48,490 nucleotides of DNA from Hydrococcus sp. Prado102 (GTDB lineage: Bacteria; Cyanobacteriota; Cyanobacteriia; Cyanobacteriales; Microcystaceae), in assembly GCA_025454425.1 (NCBI GenBank), contig JALOOL010000004.1, positions 1 to 48,490 on the forward strand. The letters are read 5' to 3'. Below are positions 25,057 through 35,310 of this stretch, in pieces; position 1 is the stretch's first letter; each line of letters opens with the position of its first letter. The notes beneath the pieces are model-generated. The model saw nothing but the letters and a program-made list of their open reading frames with translations, made no database searches and was not told the origin of the DNA. A program made the translations under genes and the position numbers.

Positions 25057-26268
25057 ATGAAGGATACATCGTTACCCGCCTACATCGATTTAGCAATTGT
25101 GGGTGCGGGGCCGCAAGCATTAACGCTAGCAACTCATCTACTGCAAAAACGCGCTAAATTTCGGCATCGGTTTTTGGTATTTGACCCCAATGGAATTTGG
25201 TTGAGTCAGTGGCGACACCAGTTTGCCGCGCAAGAAATTCCTCACCTGCGATCGCCTGCGGTTCACCATCCCGACCCCAATCCCTACGCATTGAGGGCAT
25301 TTGCCGAAAATCGACCCGACGAGTTGTTTCCGCCTTACGATCTGCCAGGAACAAAATTATTTGAGGATTTTTGTGCCGAGTTAATTCGTCGCTGGAACTT
25401 ACAGGATTGCGTTTGCCAAGCAAAAATCGATCGCATTCTACCAATTCATCACAATTTGCGTCCTCGCTTTCAACTTATGTTAGCCGACGGACGTTCGATA
25501 ATTGCTCGTCGAGTGGTTTTAGCAACTGGAAGCGGCGTTTTACAATTTCCCGATTGGGTAAATAAGATTCGCGATCTCTATCCTCCAGAAAGATTGTGTC
25601 ATTCGCAAAAAGTAGATCTCAGAACGCTACAAATAGCAGGAGAAACAATTTTAATTATTGGTGGCGGACTCACTAGCGGACATCTGGCGATCGGTGCAAT
25701 TAACCGAGGCGCTAAAGTTATACTCATGTCGCGACGGGAGTTGCAAGAAAAGCTATTCGATGCCGATCCTGGTTGGTTGGGGCCAAAATATCTCAAAGGA
25801 TTTGCTGAAGAAAGCGATTGGGAAACGCGATCGCAACTAATTCAACAGGCGCGTAACGGCGGATCGATGACTCCTGCCATGATGCTACAGTTAAGACGCG
25901 CCACCAGAGATGGCAAAGTAACGCTTAACGAACGCTGCGAAATCATCGATGCGACTTGGCAAGAAAACCATTGGCAAGTGAGATGCGTTAATGGAGAAGT
26001 TTTGCAATGCGATCGCTTATGGTTGGCAACCGGAACCAGATTCGATGCAACTCAACATCCGCTTTTAGGCGATATTTCAAATACACATCCGACGCAAATT
26101 GTCAAGGGATTGCCTGTATTAGACGAACATTTACGCTTTCCTGGCAGTGCGTTTTATATTCTGGGCGGATTAGCAGCATTGCAAATCGGGCCAGTCGCTC
26201 GCAACCTGTCGGGTGGAAGAATGGGATGCGATCGCATCGTTCGGGCGCTAATCACTAAACTCAAGTAA
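25057..26268 (+). CDS. FAD/NAD(P)-binding oxidoreductase, ornithine-monooxygenase-like
   Basis: 403 residues. An N-terminal FAD motif IDLAIVGAGPQALTLA, a second dinucleotide motif ETILIIGGGLTSGHLAIGAI and the ATG motif RLWLATGTRFDA mark a two-domain flavoprotein related to lysine/ornithine N-monooxygenases and similar NAD(P)H-dependent enzymes. The region HLRSPAVHHPDPNPYALRAF is also typical. Co-transcription with the Zur-controlled gene 12 bases upstream suggests a role under zinc starvation, possibly making a metal-binding small molecule; that is inference. Its 3' end overlaps the convergent aroF by 8 bases. Confidence 0.82.
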   Translation: MKDTSLPAYIDLAIVGAGPQALTLATHLLQKRAKFRHRFLVFDPNGIWLSQWRHQFAAQEIPHLRSPAVHHPDPNPYALRAFAENRPDELFPPYDLPGTKLFEDFCAELIRRWNLQDCVCQAKIDRILPIHHNLRPRFQLMLADGRSIIARRVVLATGSGVLQFPDWVNKIRDLYPPERLCHSQKVDLRTLQIAGETILIIGGGLTSGHLAIGAINRGAKVILMSRRELQEKLFDADPGWLGPKYLKGFAEESDWETRSQLIQQARNGGSMTPAMMLQLRRATRDGKVTLNERCEIIDATWQENHWQVRCVNGEVLQCDRLWLATGTRFDATQHPLLGDISNTHPTQIVKGLPVLDEHLRFPGSAFYILGGLAALQIGPVARNLSGGRMGCDRIVRALITKLK

Positions 26269-27319
26269 TAGCTGATAGCTGTTTGGGCCAGCGACCCACC
26301 GCATTACCGATGACTGACATTTCTTGTACGAGGCGATCGAATCGTTCCGGCGTGAGCGATTGCGGCCCGTCTGAGAGAGCTTTTGCTGGGTTGGGATGAA
26401 CTTCGATCATCAGTGCATCGGTTCCCGCTGCGATCGCAGCCATTGACATTGCCGGGACGTATTCCGATTTACCCGTTCCATGACTCGGATCGATGGTGAC
26501 AGGTAGGTGAGTTAAAGAGTGTAGGATAGGTAATACGGCTAGATCTAACGTATTGCGAGCGTAATCGCGATCGAAGGTGCGAATGCCTCGCTCGCACATA
26601 ATGACGTTCGGATTGCCAGCCGCTAGAATATATTCCGCTGCCATCAGCCATTCTTCGATAGTTGCTGACATACCCCGCTTTAATAATACGGGTTTATCTT
26701 GTGCCCCCACTTTTTTGAGCAGCGAGAAATTCTGCATATTTCTTGCGCCGACTTGAATCACATCGGCAACTTCTGCGATTTTTTCTAAATCTTCAGCGTC
26801 CATCACTTCTGTAATAATTCCCAAACCAGAAGCTTCCTTGGCTGCTGCAAGCAATCCCAAAGCACTTTCTCCGTGTCCTTGGAAAGCGTAGGGAGAAGTC
26901 CGAGGTTTGTAAGCGCCACCTCGCAAAAATTGAGCGCCTGCCGCCTTAACTCGCCTAGCGGTTTCGACAATCATTTCTTCATTTTCTACCGAACAAGGCC
27001 CAGCAATCAAAACGACGGGATGATTGCGTCCAAAAGGCACTTTCCCGCTAGGAGTAGAAACAATCACTTCGCCAGGTTCTCCGTGACGAAATTCTAAGCT
27101 AGCGCGTTTGAATGGTTGTTCGACTCGCAGGACTTGTTCGATCCAGGGACTAAATTCTTGAATGCGTAGTGGATCTAGTGCAGCGGTTTCACCGACTAAA
27201 CCAATGACAACTTTGTGTTTGCCTATGATTTTTTCGGGTGTCAGTCCCCAATCGCTTAATTCTTGGCTAATTCGCTCGATTTCTGCTTCTGGGGAACCCA
27301 CTCTCATGACTACAATCAT
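26261..27319 (-). CDS. aroF: 3-deoxy-7-phosphoheptulonate (DAHP) synthase, AroF/AroA-beta type
   Basis: 352 residues. It joins phosphoenolpyruvate and erythrose 4-phosphate in the first step of the shikimate pathway. An N-terminal ferredoxin-like regulatory domain (1-70, [17 protein letters not shown]) precedes the barrel: [80 protein letters not shown] and [19 protein letters not shown], with the metal-binding Cys, His, Glu and Asp in place. The first ATG has AGGAAA upstream. It is convergent with the flavoprotein gene. Confidence 0.95.
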   Translation of the reverse strand: MIVVMRVGSPEAEIERISQELSDWGLTPEKIIGKHKVVIGLVGETAALDPLRIQEFSPWIEQVLRVEQPFKRASLEFRHGEPGEVIVSTPSGKVPFGRNHPVVLIAGPCSVENEEMIVETARRVKAAGAQFLRGGAYKPRTSPYAFQGHGESALGLLAAAKEASGLGIITEVMDAEDLEKIAEVADVIQVGARNMQNFSLLKKVGAQDKPVLLKRGMSATIEEWLMAAEYILAAGNPNVIMCERGIRTFDRDYARNTLDLAVLPILHSLTHLPVTIDPSHGTGKSEYVPAMSMAAIAAGTDALMIEVHPNPAKALSDGPQSLTPERFDRLVQEMSVIGNAVGRWPKQLSAIT

Positions 27320-27434
27320 GTTTGTTTTCCTTTGCGATCGCTATTTTGGGTTTTCGGTTACTTGGTTTAATTATTCTGCGTTAAAAAATAGAGGATTGGA
27401 AAGCGATAGAAAAACAACTCGCTTTCCCAAACTT

Positions 27435-27908
27435 TTAGCTTTTTTTAGTTGTTTTTTCGGCTTCTTTTGCTTCTTTCCAAGCCGCCGTCATTCGTGAGAA
27501 GTTTGTCTTAAACTCTTGAGTGCCAATCCAACCGCCAACCCTGTCTTCGTCCCAGGAAGCCGAGAGAATGCCATAGCTTAACCCCAAAACTCCTAACCCG
27601 AATAACCCCAATGTCACAGCGCCTACAGCCGATGCTGGGATTTCTAACCATTCGTGGCTGACAATCCAATAGAAGACAAAAAAGGATGACATTGCCAATC
27701 CCGTCGGAATGCCAGAAAAGAAAGCCATGCGACGTATCATTCGCTTGCTGACGCTTTCTGGAATCGATCGCTCAGCCGCTTTTTTGCGAGCGGTGTTTTT
27801 AGTCTTGACCGATTCTTTTTGGGGTTGTATGGGGGGTTGCTTGGGAGTTTTTTTCTTTTTTTGATTGGGTTCAAACGCCAAGCGATCGCGCGACGATTTT
27901 GACGGCAT
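27435..27908 (-). CDS. PAM68-family photosystem assembly protein
   Basis: 157 residues: a highly basic, Lys/Pro-rich N-terminus (QKKKKTPKQPPIQPQ), then KRMIRRMAFFSGIPTGLAMSSF leading into two membrane helices. A conserved loop and tail follow: LGLSYGILSASWDEDRVGGW and FKTNFSRMTAAWK. The family helps assemble photosystem II in cyanobacteria and chloroplasts. It is 18 bases downstream of rpsO, the usual cyanobacterial neighbour. Confidence 0.9.
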   Translation of the reverse strand: MPSKSSRDRLAFEPNQKKKKTPKQPPIQPQKESVKTKNTARKKAAERSIPESVSKRMIRRMAFFSGIPTGLAMSSFFVFYWIVSHEWLEIPASAVGAVTLGLFGLGVLGLSYGILSASWDEDRVGGWIGTQEFKTNFSRMTAAWKEAKEAEKTTKKS

Positions 27909-27926
27909 AAGATTATTTATAGGATT

Positions 27927-28196
27927 TTAACGACGAATACCCAAACGACCGATCAGTGTTTGGTATCGTTCTTGACTGATGTTTTGTATATAGGCTAACA
28001 GACTTTTGCGATGTCCGATCATCTTTAATAATCCCCGGCGAGAAGCATGATCTTTGGGATTAGCTTGAAGATGTCCGTTGAGTTGATTGATGCGCTCGGT
28101 TAACAGAGCAACTTGTAAATCGGCAGAACCCGTATCGGTTTCGTGAGCTTGGTATTCGGTTATCAGTTCTTGTTTTCGCTGTTGAGTTAAAGTCAT
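27927..28196 (-). CDS. rpsO: 30S ribosomal protein S15 (uS15)
   Basis: 89 residues, full length. Signatures: ELITEYQAHETDTGSADLQV, ALLTERINQLNGHLQANPKD, HASRRGLLKMIGHRKSLLAY and YQTLIGRLGIRR. It binds 16S rRNA early in small-subunit assembly. It leads a two-gene unit with the PAM68 gene. Confidence 0.97.
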   Translation of the reverse strand: MTLTQQRKQELITEYQAHETDTGSADLQVALLTERINQLNGHLQANPKDHASRRGLLKMIGHRKSLLAYIQNISQERYQTLIGRLGIRR

Positions 28197-28266
28197 AAGG
28201 TTCGGGTAAATCTCAATAAATATTGCAATCTATCATAGTAACACTTCTTCTTGGGCAAGTCATTTT

Positions 28267-28716
28267 TTAGGCGGGATATTGGTCGAACTCTTGCATCAAT
28301 TCTAATAACTCTTCTTGTGTCGGCTGTCGTCCGTGCTTGGTTAATTCGGCTAACCCTTCAAAATACTGCTCTCGCGAATCGGCGGGACAAAACATAATGA
28401 GCAGTTTCGAGCGCGTTTCTCCAGGATTAGCAAAGCCATGAGGCGTATTTTCTGGAACGAGCATTAAGGTTCCAACAGAAGCGGCAATTTTGCGGCTATC
28501 TAGCATCAACTCAACCTCGCCTTCTGTGACATAAAAGATTTCGGTCAATTCTTTATGAATATGAGGACTCGCTCCTTCGCTTCCTGGCTCCATAATAAAC
28601 TCGAATAATCCAAAATGACCGTGCGTATCTTTGCCAGTTACTTTAAAAATGCAGGTACTCGTGCGAATTTGGACAGAACGCCCCTCTTCTGGTTGTAGGA
28701 TAATTGGTAACGACAT
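28267..28716 (-). CDS. Cupin-domain protein
   Basis: 149 residues, a single cupin barrel: FGLFEFIMEPGSEGASPHIHKELTEIFYVTEGEVEL has the HxH and Glu ligands, and NTPHGFANPG has the final His. It is likely a small metal-binding enzyme or sensor with a quercetinase- or isomerase-like fold; no substrate can be named. It starts 4 bases after the RidA-type gene stop, so the two are co-transcribed. Confidence 0.85.
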   Translation of the reverse strand: MSLPIILQPEEGRSVQIRTSTCIFKVTGKDTHGHFGLFEFIMEPGSEGASPHIHKELTEIFYVTEGEVELMLDSRKIAASVGTLMLVPENTPHGFANPGETRSKLLIMFCPADSREQYFEGLAELTKHGRQPTQEELLELMQEFDQYPA

Positions 28717-28720
28717 AATT

Positions 28721-29137
28721 TTAATGATTTGGGATTATTGCGACAGCATCAATTTCAAATAGCATCCAATCCAATGCTAATCTTGGCACTGGAATCAACA
28801 TGCTAGCGGGTTTGCGATCGCTTTTCCACATCGCTTTGCGTTCGTTTGATATTAATTTTTGTTTCTGTGCGTCGTGTTCGACTGAAAGTATGGTAATTTT
28901 TATGACTTGTTCGGGAGTTGCTCCAACTGCTGTTAAAGTCGTGCGAAGATTTGAGAATGCTTGTTTGAGTTGGGTAGCAAAATCATCAGAGATGGGATCG
29001 CCATTTTCATCTTCGCCAAATTGACCTGCAATATAGACGAGTTTTGCATCGGCAGGCGCGATCGCGATATGAGAAAATCCATAATTAGATGGATCGTTCA
29101 ATCCAACTGGGTTGATGTATTGAATGTCTTTTGTCAT
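28721..29137 (-). CDS. RidA-family enamine/imine deaminase
   Basis: 138 residues from the ATG at 29137 (a GTG 9 bases upstream is in frame). It shows the RidA/YjgF pattern: YGFSHIAIAPADAKLVYIAGQFGED, LKQAFSNLRTTLTAVGATPEQVIKITI and the C-terminal PASMLIPVPRLALDWMLFEIDAVAI. The usual catalytic Arg in the RP motif near the end is replaced by Leu-Ile-Pro context (SMLIPVPRLA), so it may be a non-archetypal Rid member. It is upstream of the cupin gene. Confidence 0.85.
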   Translation of the reverse strand: MTKDIQYINPVGLNDPSNYGFSHIAIAPADAKLVYIAGQFGEDENGDPISDDFATQLKQAFSNLRTTLTAVGATPEQVIKITILSVEHDAQKQKLISNERKAMWKSDRKPASMLIPVPRLALDWMLFEIDAVAIIPNH

Positions 29138-29378
29138 TTGCTTCACTAATTTTGTAAAGAAAAAACTTTATAAAGTTATTGAAGGCAATTGCATCTCATT
29201 TGTCTATCTATCTAAAGAAGTAGATTTATAACATTCTAAGTTTAATCAACAAAACTCTCTCTTTGAGGTGTGTAGTTCACCCAGTAAGAGTTAAACCTTA
29301 CAAAACTAATTAAATAGATATTTGTCTACAAAATTAGTAACTATAAATATTGAGTTTTTAAAACCTGACAATCTTACT

Positions 29379-29401
29379 CCCCTCTCCTTGTAGGAGAGGG
29401 G
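29379..29401. repeat. Palindromic repeat (CCCCTCTCC/GGAGAGGGG)
   Basis: A 9-base-pair stem with a 5-base loop, followed by TTGGGGG. This CTCTCC-type hairpin is a known dispersed repeat in cyanobacterial spacers, and here it lies 20 bases beyond the acnB stop. It may serve as its transcription end, although no T-run follows. Confidence 0.6.
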
Positions 29402-29420
29402 TTGGGGGAAAGATAGAACC

Positions 29421-32030
29421 CTATTTCAGCGTTCCTGCTGGAATGCCCAAAATATCCTCAATCTTAGGCATTTCTTCGAGAGGAATTACGCGACCTTCGT
29501 CTTCAAACCCTGCAATTTGGTCAAAGTTGAGGTAGCGATACAAATCGCCTGCAAAGGGATTAATTTTCTCAACCACAATCGACATATATTCTTCCACTGT
29601 AGGAATGCGACCCAACAAGGCACAAACAGCGGCTAATTCTGCCGAACCGAGATAAACTCGCGCATCTTTGCCCATGCGGTTGTTGAAGTTGCGAGTCGAG
29701 GTTGAAAAGACGGTTGCGCCATCTTCAACTCGCGCTTGGTTGCCCATACATAGCGAACATCCTGGCAATTCCGTTCGCGCCCCAGCAGCGCCAAAAATGC
29801 CATAAACGCCTTCTTCTTTGAGTTGGTGTTCGTCCATGCGAGTTGGCGGACAAATCCACAAACGAACTTTTGTTTGTCCTGCCCCTTCTAGTATCTTCGC
29901 CGCCGCGCGATAGTGACCGATATTGGTCATGCAAGAACCGATAAAGACTTCATCGATTTTGTCTCCCGCACATTCGGACATCAATTTAACATTATCGGGG
30001 TCGTTGGGTGCAGCAACGATAGGTTCTTTAATCTCGTTCAAATTGACTTCGATAATATCAGCATATTCCGCATCGGCATCCGCTTCCATGAGAACGGGAT
30101 TTGCCAACCACTGTTCCATCTTAGCGACGCGGCGCATGATAGTACGGGCATCTTGATATCCGCGCGCTACCATATTTTTCATTAGCGCCACATTAGAACG
30201 CAGATATTCAGAAACTGTCTCGGTACTCAGCTTAATCGTACTGCCCGCACAAGACCTTTCTGCGGTTGCATCAGTTAGTTCAAATGCTTGTTCTACCTTC
30301 AAATCGGGCAGTCCTTCCATCTCCATGACGCGCCCGTTGAAGACATTTTTCTTGTTTTGTTTGGAGACGGTTAGCTTACCTTGTTGCATGGCAACGTAGG
30401 GAATCGCATTAACGATATCTCGCAACGTTACCCCAGGTTGCAATTCCCCGCTAAAGCGTACCAGAACCGATTCTGGCATATCTAAGGGCATGACTCCTAA
30501 AGCTGCGGCAAAAGCGACCAAACCCGAACCCGCAGGGAAAGAAATCCCCAAGGGGAAACGAGTATGCGAGTCGCCACCCGTTCCAACCGTATCGGGTAAT
30601 AGCATCCGGTTTAACCAAGAGTGAATGATTCCATCTCCTGGACGCAAGGCAACCCCACCGCGATTAGAAAAGAAATCTGGCAAGTCGTGGTGAGTTTTGA
30701 TATCGACGGGTTTGGGATAAGCGGCGGTATGACAGAAACTCTGCATGGTTAAGTCTGCATTAAACCCAAGACAAGCGAGTTCTTTGAGTTCGTCTCGCGT
30801 CATCGGGCCTGTCGTATCTTGCGACCCTACTGTAGTCATAATCGGTTCGCAAGAGGTTCCAGGACGTACTCCAGGCAACCCACAAGCTTTGCCCACCATT
30901 TTCTGTGCCGCAGTAAAACCTTTGCCCGTATCTTCTGGCATTTTAGGACGGGCAAATAGCGGACTGGGTTCTCGTCCCAACGCTTGGCAAGTTTTGTCAG
31001 TCAATCCCCGTCCGATAAGTAAGGGGATGCGTCCGCCAGCGCGAACTTCATCGAGGATGGTATCGGGTTTGAGGGTAAAGGTCGAAATGATTTCTCCTGC
31101 TTCGTTGGTAATTTCGCCTTTGTAGGGATAAATCGTAATAACGTCTCCCGTATTCATCTTGGTTACGTCGCATTCGATAGGCAACGCGCCAGAATCTTCG
31201 GCAGTATTGAAGAAAATCGGGGCAATTTTTCCGCCTAATATGTATCCACCCGACCGCTTGTTGGGAATGAAGGGAATATCTTCGCCGATGTGCCAGAGAA
31301 CCGAGTTAATCGCAGATTTGCGCGAGGAACCCGTTCCAACGACATCGCCGATATATGCAACGGGATGACCTTTTTTCTTGAGTTCGGCAATGGTATCTAA
31401 CGACCCAGGTTGCCGCGTCTCTAACATGACTGTCGCGTGAAGGGGAATATCGGGGCGAGTGGTCGCGTGAGGCGCAGGAGATAAGTCGTCGGTGTTGGTT
31501 TCGCCTGGGACTTTAAAGACGGTTACTGTAATCTCTTCTGGCAGCTTGGGACGGGCAATAAACCATTCTCCATTCGCCCAAGAGTCGATAACTTGTTTGG
31601 CGTAAGAATTTGTCTCGGATAATTCTAAAACTTCGTTGAAAACATCAAAGACTAATAAGATTTTGCTTAATGCCACTGCCGCAGTCGAGGCAATATTTGC
31701 ATCTCTCGCCTGGAGTAGTTCTACTAAAGACTGTACGTTATATCCTCCTATCATCGTTCCCAACAAGCTAACTGCGCCTTGGGCAGAGATGACGGGAGAG
31801 GTAATTTCTTCTTTGGCAATAGCAGTGAGAAATCCCGCTTTGACATAAGCTGCTTCGTCTACGCCAGGGGGAATTCTGTCCCGCAGCAGCATTAGAAGTT
31901 CTTCTTTTAGTTCTTGGGGCGGATTTTTGAGCAGTTCGCACAGTTCGGAGGTTTGCTGCGCGTTTAATGGTAACGGGGGAATTCCTAGTGCTGCTCTTTC
32001 ATCAACGTGCTTGCGATAGGTTTCTAACAT
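29421..32030 (-). CDS. acnB: Aconitate hydratase B
   Basis: 869 residues, full length for AcnB. It interconverts citrate and isocitrate (and may act as 2-methylisocitrate dehydratase) in the tricarboxylic pathway. It opens with the AcnB HEAT-like domain ([20 protein letters not shown]), then the swivel domain ([23 protein letters not shown]). The catalytic domains carry the cluster ligands in [15 protein letters not shown] and [24 protein letters not shown] gives the substrate-binding Arg. The gene stands alone with long spacers on both sides. Confidence 0.97.
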   Translation of the reverse strand: MLETYRKHVDERAALGIPPLPLNAQQTSELCELLKNPPQELKEELLMLLRDRIPPGVDEAAYVKAGFLTAIAKEEITSPVISAQGAVSLLGTMIGGYNVQSLVELLQARDANIASTAAVALSKILLVFDVFNEVLELSETNSYAKQVIDSWANGEWFIARPKLPEEITVTVFKVPGETNTDDLSPAPHATTRPDIPLHATVMLETRQPGSLDTIAELKKKGHPVAYIGDVVGTGSSRKSAINSVLWHIGEDIPFIPNKRSGGYILGGKIAPIFFNTAEDSGALPIECDVTKMNTGDVITIYPYKGEITNEAGEIISTFTLKPDTILDEVRAGGRIPLLIGRGLTDKTCQALGREPSPLFARPKMPEDTGKGFTAAQKMVGKACGLPGVRPGTSCEPIMTTVGSQDTTGPMTRDELKELACLGFNADLTMQSFCHTAAYPKPVDIKTHHDLPDFFSNRGGVALRPGDGIIHSWLNRMLLPDTVGTGGDSHTRFPLGISFPAGSGLVAFAAALGVMPLDMPESVLVRFSGELQPGVTLRDIVNAIPYVAMQQGKLTVSKQNKKNVFNGRVMEMEGLPDLKVEQAFELTDATAERSCAGSTIKLSTETVSEYLRSNVALMKNMVARGYQDARTIMRRVAKMEQWLANPVLMEADADAEYADIIEVNLNEIKEPIVAAPNDPDNVKLMSECAGDKIDEVFIGSCMTNIGHYRAAAKILEGAGQTKVRLWICPPTRMDEHQLKEEGVYGIFGAAGARTELPGCSLCMGNQARVEDGATVFSTSTRNFNNRMGKDARVYLGSAELAAVCALLGRIPTVEEYMSIVVEKINPFAGDLYRYLNFDQIAGFEDEGRVIPLEEMPKIEDILGIPAGTLK

Positions 32031-32519
32031 GAGTGTTTTTCCTCAGCGTAAGATAAGGTGAGCTTTTTATAACGATTAATAGATTGAAACCTTGTAGACC
32101 GTTCCAAAAAGGCAATCTTTAACTAGGTTACGGACAAACGAAATTGCATTTTCTATTTAGTTTACTGAGTCTGGTAGCCAAATGTTTTTCTCTTTTGTTA
32201 GCAGAGTTTGACATTAGGTAAGCGATTATAGCGAATTGCGATCGCGACTTCAACAATCGCCTTTTCTTTTATTGTAGTCATTATGATTTTTAATTTAAGC
32301 TGAAGCGCAAAATTAGAATCGCACTCTTAAGACTGTCATACTTTGTCCTCATTTATATAACAAAGTAATACTGAGTAATTCATAGTTTAATACTTGACTC
32401 TGTTTGGTATATACTTAAGCAATTACTCGTGTAATTAAAACATAAAGATTGTTAAAAGTTATGCGGTCGATAAATTATGATTGTCCTCCCCTAAAAACTA
32501 GTAGTACGATCGCATGGGT
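32031..32519. other. Intergenic spacer, 489 bases
   Basis: AT-rich region upstream of acnB. It must contain the acnB promoter, but I see no convincing open frame, RNA gene or inverted repeat. One HIP1-like octamer is present. Confidence 0.5.
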
Positions 32520-32759
32520 TTAATAAACCAAGCAATAACTATCATCTTCATTAATATCGTCTAAAGTTTGACAAGCCATATCTAATGCTTTTACGCGATG
32601 TTCCCACTGTATAATTGCTTCAGTTTGCTGTTGTTCTTTTGCTCGTTGTAGTTGCGTGTCGGCATACCAATAAAGTTCCGAAAGAAGTTCGTCAAAACTT
32701 TTTGGATTGTTGGTATCTAAACTAAGTTTTTTTAGCGAGTTCGTTAAATTAACTTTCAT
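32520..32759 (-). CDS. Small hypothetical protein, 79 residues
   Basis: I do not recognise the family. From the ATG at 32759 (a TTG 27 bases upstream is in frame) it is a mostly helical, acidic protein: FDELLSELYWYADTQLQRAK, EQQQTEAIIQWEHRVKALDM and a tail NEDDSYCLVY. No ribosome site is evident. It stands 131 bases from eda on the same strand. Coding character is reasonable. Confidence 0.6.
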   Translation of the reverse strand: MKVNLTNSLKKLSLDTNNPKSFDELLSELYWYADTQLQRAKEQQQTEAIIQWEHRVKALDMACQTLDDINEDDSYCLVY

Positions 32760-32890
32760 AGCGATCGAGTATGGTGAGTTGTTCAATTACTATATTCGTG
32801 TAGATCTATTCAGTCTCCTGTGAGATGAATGCTAGGAAATTATGATTTTACTCGTTCTAGAAGACAATCTAAATCACAACAATCTGTGAC

Positions 32891-33532
32891 TTAGATCTCT
32901 CGAACAAATTTTTCTTGAAGCGTTTTTGCTCGATCGGCGATCGCATCCCAATTTCTCGCATCTAAAAGGTGTTTGGGAAATAATTGACCTGCCAGTCCAA
33001 CCGCGATCGCACCTGCTGCGATATACTGAGAAGTATCTTCTAAAGTGACCCCTCCCGTGGGAATTAACGGAATCTCCTTGAGCGGGCCTTGTAAGCTTTT
33101 GATATAACTGACTCCACCTACAGCATCGACGGGAAAGACTTTAACGCAACTTGCGCCTGCTTGCCATGCAGTTACAATTTCTGTAGGGGTTAAGGCACCT
33201 GCAACGATTGGAATATCAAACGCGATCGCAGTTTCAATTAATTTGCGATCCACATGAGGCGTAAAGCAAAATTGAATGCCGCCCGAAATCGCATCTTTGA
33301 GTTGGTCAACGGTTAAAATCGTTCCAGTACCGATGGTACAGTTAGGAAGTTGCGATCGCAATTGACTAATTAAATTGCCTGCGCGATCGCTATTCCAAGT
33401 TATCTCAATTAAGCGCATTCCCCCTTCTGCAACAGCTTTCGCCATTGAGTAACCCAAATCTATTTGAGACGAACGAATAATTGCGATCGCTCGATATTGT
33501 TGCAATAATTGCAGCCAGGAGTCTAATACCAT
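32891..33532 (-). CDS. eda: KDPG / 4-hydroxy-2-oxoglutarate aldolase
   Basis: 213 residues. It cleaves 2-keto-3-deoxy-6-phosphogluconate to pyruvate and glyceraldehyde 3-phosphate (Entner-Doudoroff) and can act on 4-hydroxy-2-oxoglutarate. Motifs: IAIIRSSQIDLG, RLIEITWNSD with Glu, GTGTILTVDQL, the Schiff-base Lys in CVKVFPVDAVGG and IPTGGVTLED. A PfkB-type sugar kinase is encoded 3.2 kb further on the same strand. Confidence 0.93.
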   Translation of the reverse strand: MVLDSWLQLLQQYRAIAIIRSSQIDLGYSMAKAVAEGGMRLIEITWNSDRAGNLISQLRSQLPNCTIGTGTILTVDQLKDAISGGIQFCFTPHVDRKLIETAIAFDIPIVAGALTPTEIVTAWQAGASCVKVFPVDAVGGVSYIKSLQGPLKEIPLIPTGGVTLEDTSQYIAAGAIAVGLAGQLFPKHLLDARNWDAIADRAKTLQEKFVREI

Positions 33533-33569
33533 TTTGGATGAAAGGATGAAAGGATTGGGAAACCCTTTC

Positions 33570-33597
33570 GTAGAGACGCGAAATTTCGCGTCTTTAC
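33570..33597. repeat. Dispersed palindrome, copy 1
   Basis: A 28-base near-perfect palindrome with centre GCGAAATTTCGC and arms GTAGAGAC and GTCTTTAC. It belongs to the same family as the copy at 33789-33816; such palindromes are frequent in cyanobacterial spacers. Confidence 0.75.
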
Positions 33598-33788
33598 TCT
33601 GGATTCTGTAAATTCATCTGTCACATTCTTTTTTCAAATTGGATAAGCTATTCGAGACAGACAGCGTATAGCTTTTAGATGTCAACCCAACACAACTTGG
33701 CAGGGGACTTTAGATCCTAACAAGAATAGATATTAAGATCGAAAACGCTTAACAGTTCGTTTCTCACCATTCTCTATTCCCTACTCCC

Positions 33789-33816
33789 GTACAGACGCGA
33801 AATTTCGCGTCTGTAC
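33789..33816. repeat. Dispersed palindrome, copy 2 (perfect)
   Basis: A 28-base perfect palindrome with centre GCGAAATTTCGC and arms GTACAGAC and GTCTGTAC. It lies 4 bases beyond the alpha-amylase stop, where it may serve as a transcription end on either strand. Confidence 0.8.
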
Positions 33817-33819
33817 TCC

Positions 33820-35307
33820 CTAATTTCCTTCTTGTTGAATCCAAACCGACACTGAACCGCCTTGGCAACGGAACTCGCCCCAACCCTTATCATTAGTATA
33901 GATAGGTTCTCGAATATGTTCGGTCAGATCGACGAACTTGGCGTTAGGTTTACCGACTTCCATCCATTTAGAACCTTCCGCGCCATCGCTCATTATAACT
34001 GCCATCGCTTGCGGATGTTGTTCGTCGCCTAGTCGCGTCCAACCAATAGTACTCCAATGGTCGAAATAGTCATACTGAGGCCCATAAGCGTAGTATTTGC
34101 GAGCATAAAGTAACTTGTCAAGCAACCAACGATGAGAAGGCATAAAAATTTTGTAGCGATTGCCATCTCGTCCCCAATCTTCATATTCAGCGCCGTAATA
34201 ATCCGCATAGAAAACGCAGGGATAGCCTTCCTGTCGCAGCAGAATAATCGCGTAAGCTAAAGGTTTAAACCAAGGTTCGACGACCGATTCAAGCATTTGC
34301 AGCGGTTGAGAATCGTGATTTTCTACAAATGTAACGGCATGAGTCGGTCGTTGCTGCATAAATGTATTGTTTAATATGTTCCGCATATCGTAGTTTCCAC
34401 CCGACCGACTCGCATAATGGAAGTTGTAATGCAACGGTACATCAAAAACAGACATTCTTCCGCCGACTAAATCGATATACCAATGCAGCGACGCGAGATC
34501 TGGAACCCAATATTCCCCCACGACAAACAGATCTTTGCCGACAAATCGTTCCATTTCGTCCAACCATTGCGGAAAAAACCAAGCCGCAATATGTTTAATG
34601 GCATCTAAGCGAAACCCATCTACCTTAGTTGTTTCGAGATACCATTTACCCCAACGTGTTATCTCGTCGCGCACTTCTTGATTTTGGAGGTCGAGATCGC
34701 ATCCCATAAGATAGGCAAAGTTACCTTTTTCTAAAGCAACATAGTCATCAAATTGTTTGCCTTCTAATAGATAAACCGTACCGCGATCGTCTTTGTTGTA
34801 TTCGTTATAATCTAATGCGTCGAAGTGCCACCAATGCCATTTAAAAGAGGAATGTTTGCCTTGTCGTTCGGGAAAGTGAAAATGGGTGTAACTTTTGATA
34901 TTTTGTAAACCACCCTTCGCTTGCAGTCGGTTTTCTTGAGGAAAAGGTGTAGCCTTCATGGTTTCTGAGGCATCCCCACCGATTTTGTGGTTGAGAACCG
35001 TATCTGCATAAGTTTGTATGCCAACGGCTTTTAAGGCTGCGATCGCATCGAGATATTGCTGGCGGGTTCCATATTTGGTACGAATCGAGCCTTTTTGGTT
35101 GAATTCGCCTAAATCGAAGAGATCGTAAACGCCATAGCCAACGTCGCTTTTACCCCCAGTTCCCTTATAAGCTGGTGGCAGCCACATCGCCGTAAAACCT
35201 GCATCAGCCAATTCTTTAGCGTTATTTTTCACCTCGTCCCAATGGGTGCCACTATCGGGAGTGTACCAGTGAAAATACTGCATTATCGTACCGTTGAAAT
35301 CTGCCAT
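33820..35307 (-). CDS. Alpha-amylase, cytoplasmic GH13 type
   Basis: 495 residues, no signal peptide. It hydrolyses alpha-1,4 links, probably in glycogen-derived maltodextrins. GH13 motifs: QTYADTVLNHKIGG, VDGFRLDAIKHI with the nucleophile Asp, FVVGEYWVPD with the acid Glu and TFVENHDSQPLQ with the third Asp. The opening NGTIMQYFHWYTPDSG is typical of the bacterial liquefying-type cytoplasmic enzymes (GH13_5). It is 3 bases downstream of the vWA lipoprotein gene and so possibly co-transcribed with it. Confidence 0.95.
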   Translation of the reverse strand: MADFNGTIMQYFHWYTPDSGTHWDEVKNNAKELADAGFTAMWLPPAYKGTGGKSDVGYGVYDLFDLGEFNQKGSIRTKYGTRQQYLDAIAALKAVGIQTYADTVLNHKIGGDASETMKATPFPQENRLQAKGGLQNIKSYTHFHFPERQGKHSSFKWHWWHFDALDYNEYNKDDRGTVYLLEGKQFDDYVALEKGNFAYLMGCDLDLQNQEVRDEITRWGKWYLETTKVDGFRLDAIKHIAAWFFPQWLDEMERFVGKDLFVVGEYWVPDLASLHWYIDLVGGRMSVFDVPLHYNFHYASRSGGNYDMRNILNNTFMQQRPTHAVTFVENHDSQPLQMLESVVEPWFKPLAYAIILLRQEGYPCVFYADYYGAEYEDWGRDGNRYKIFMPSHRWLLDKLLYARKYYAYGPQYDYFDHWSTIGWTRLGDEQHPQAMAVIMSDGAEGSKWMEVGKPNAKFVDLTEHIREPIYTNDKGWGEFRCQGGSVSVWIQQEGN

Positions 35308-35310
35308 AAT

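Noticed and set aside
29725-31848. Several frames of 60-126 residues antisense or out of frame within acnB
   Set aside because: acnB is full length and unambiguous; these frames reflect its codon bias.
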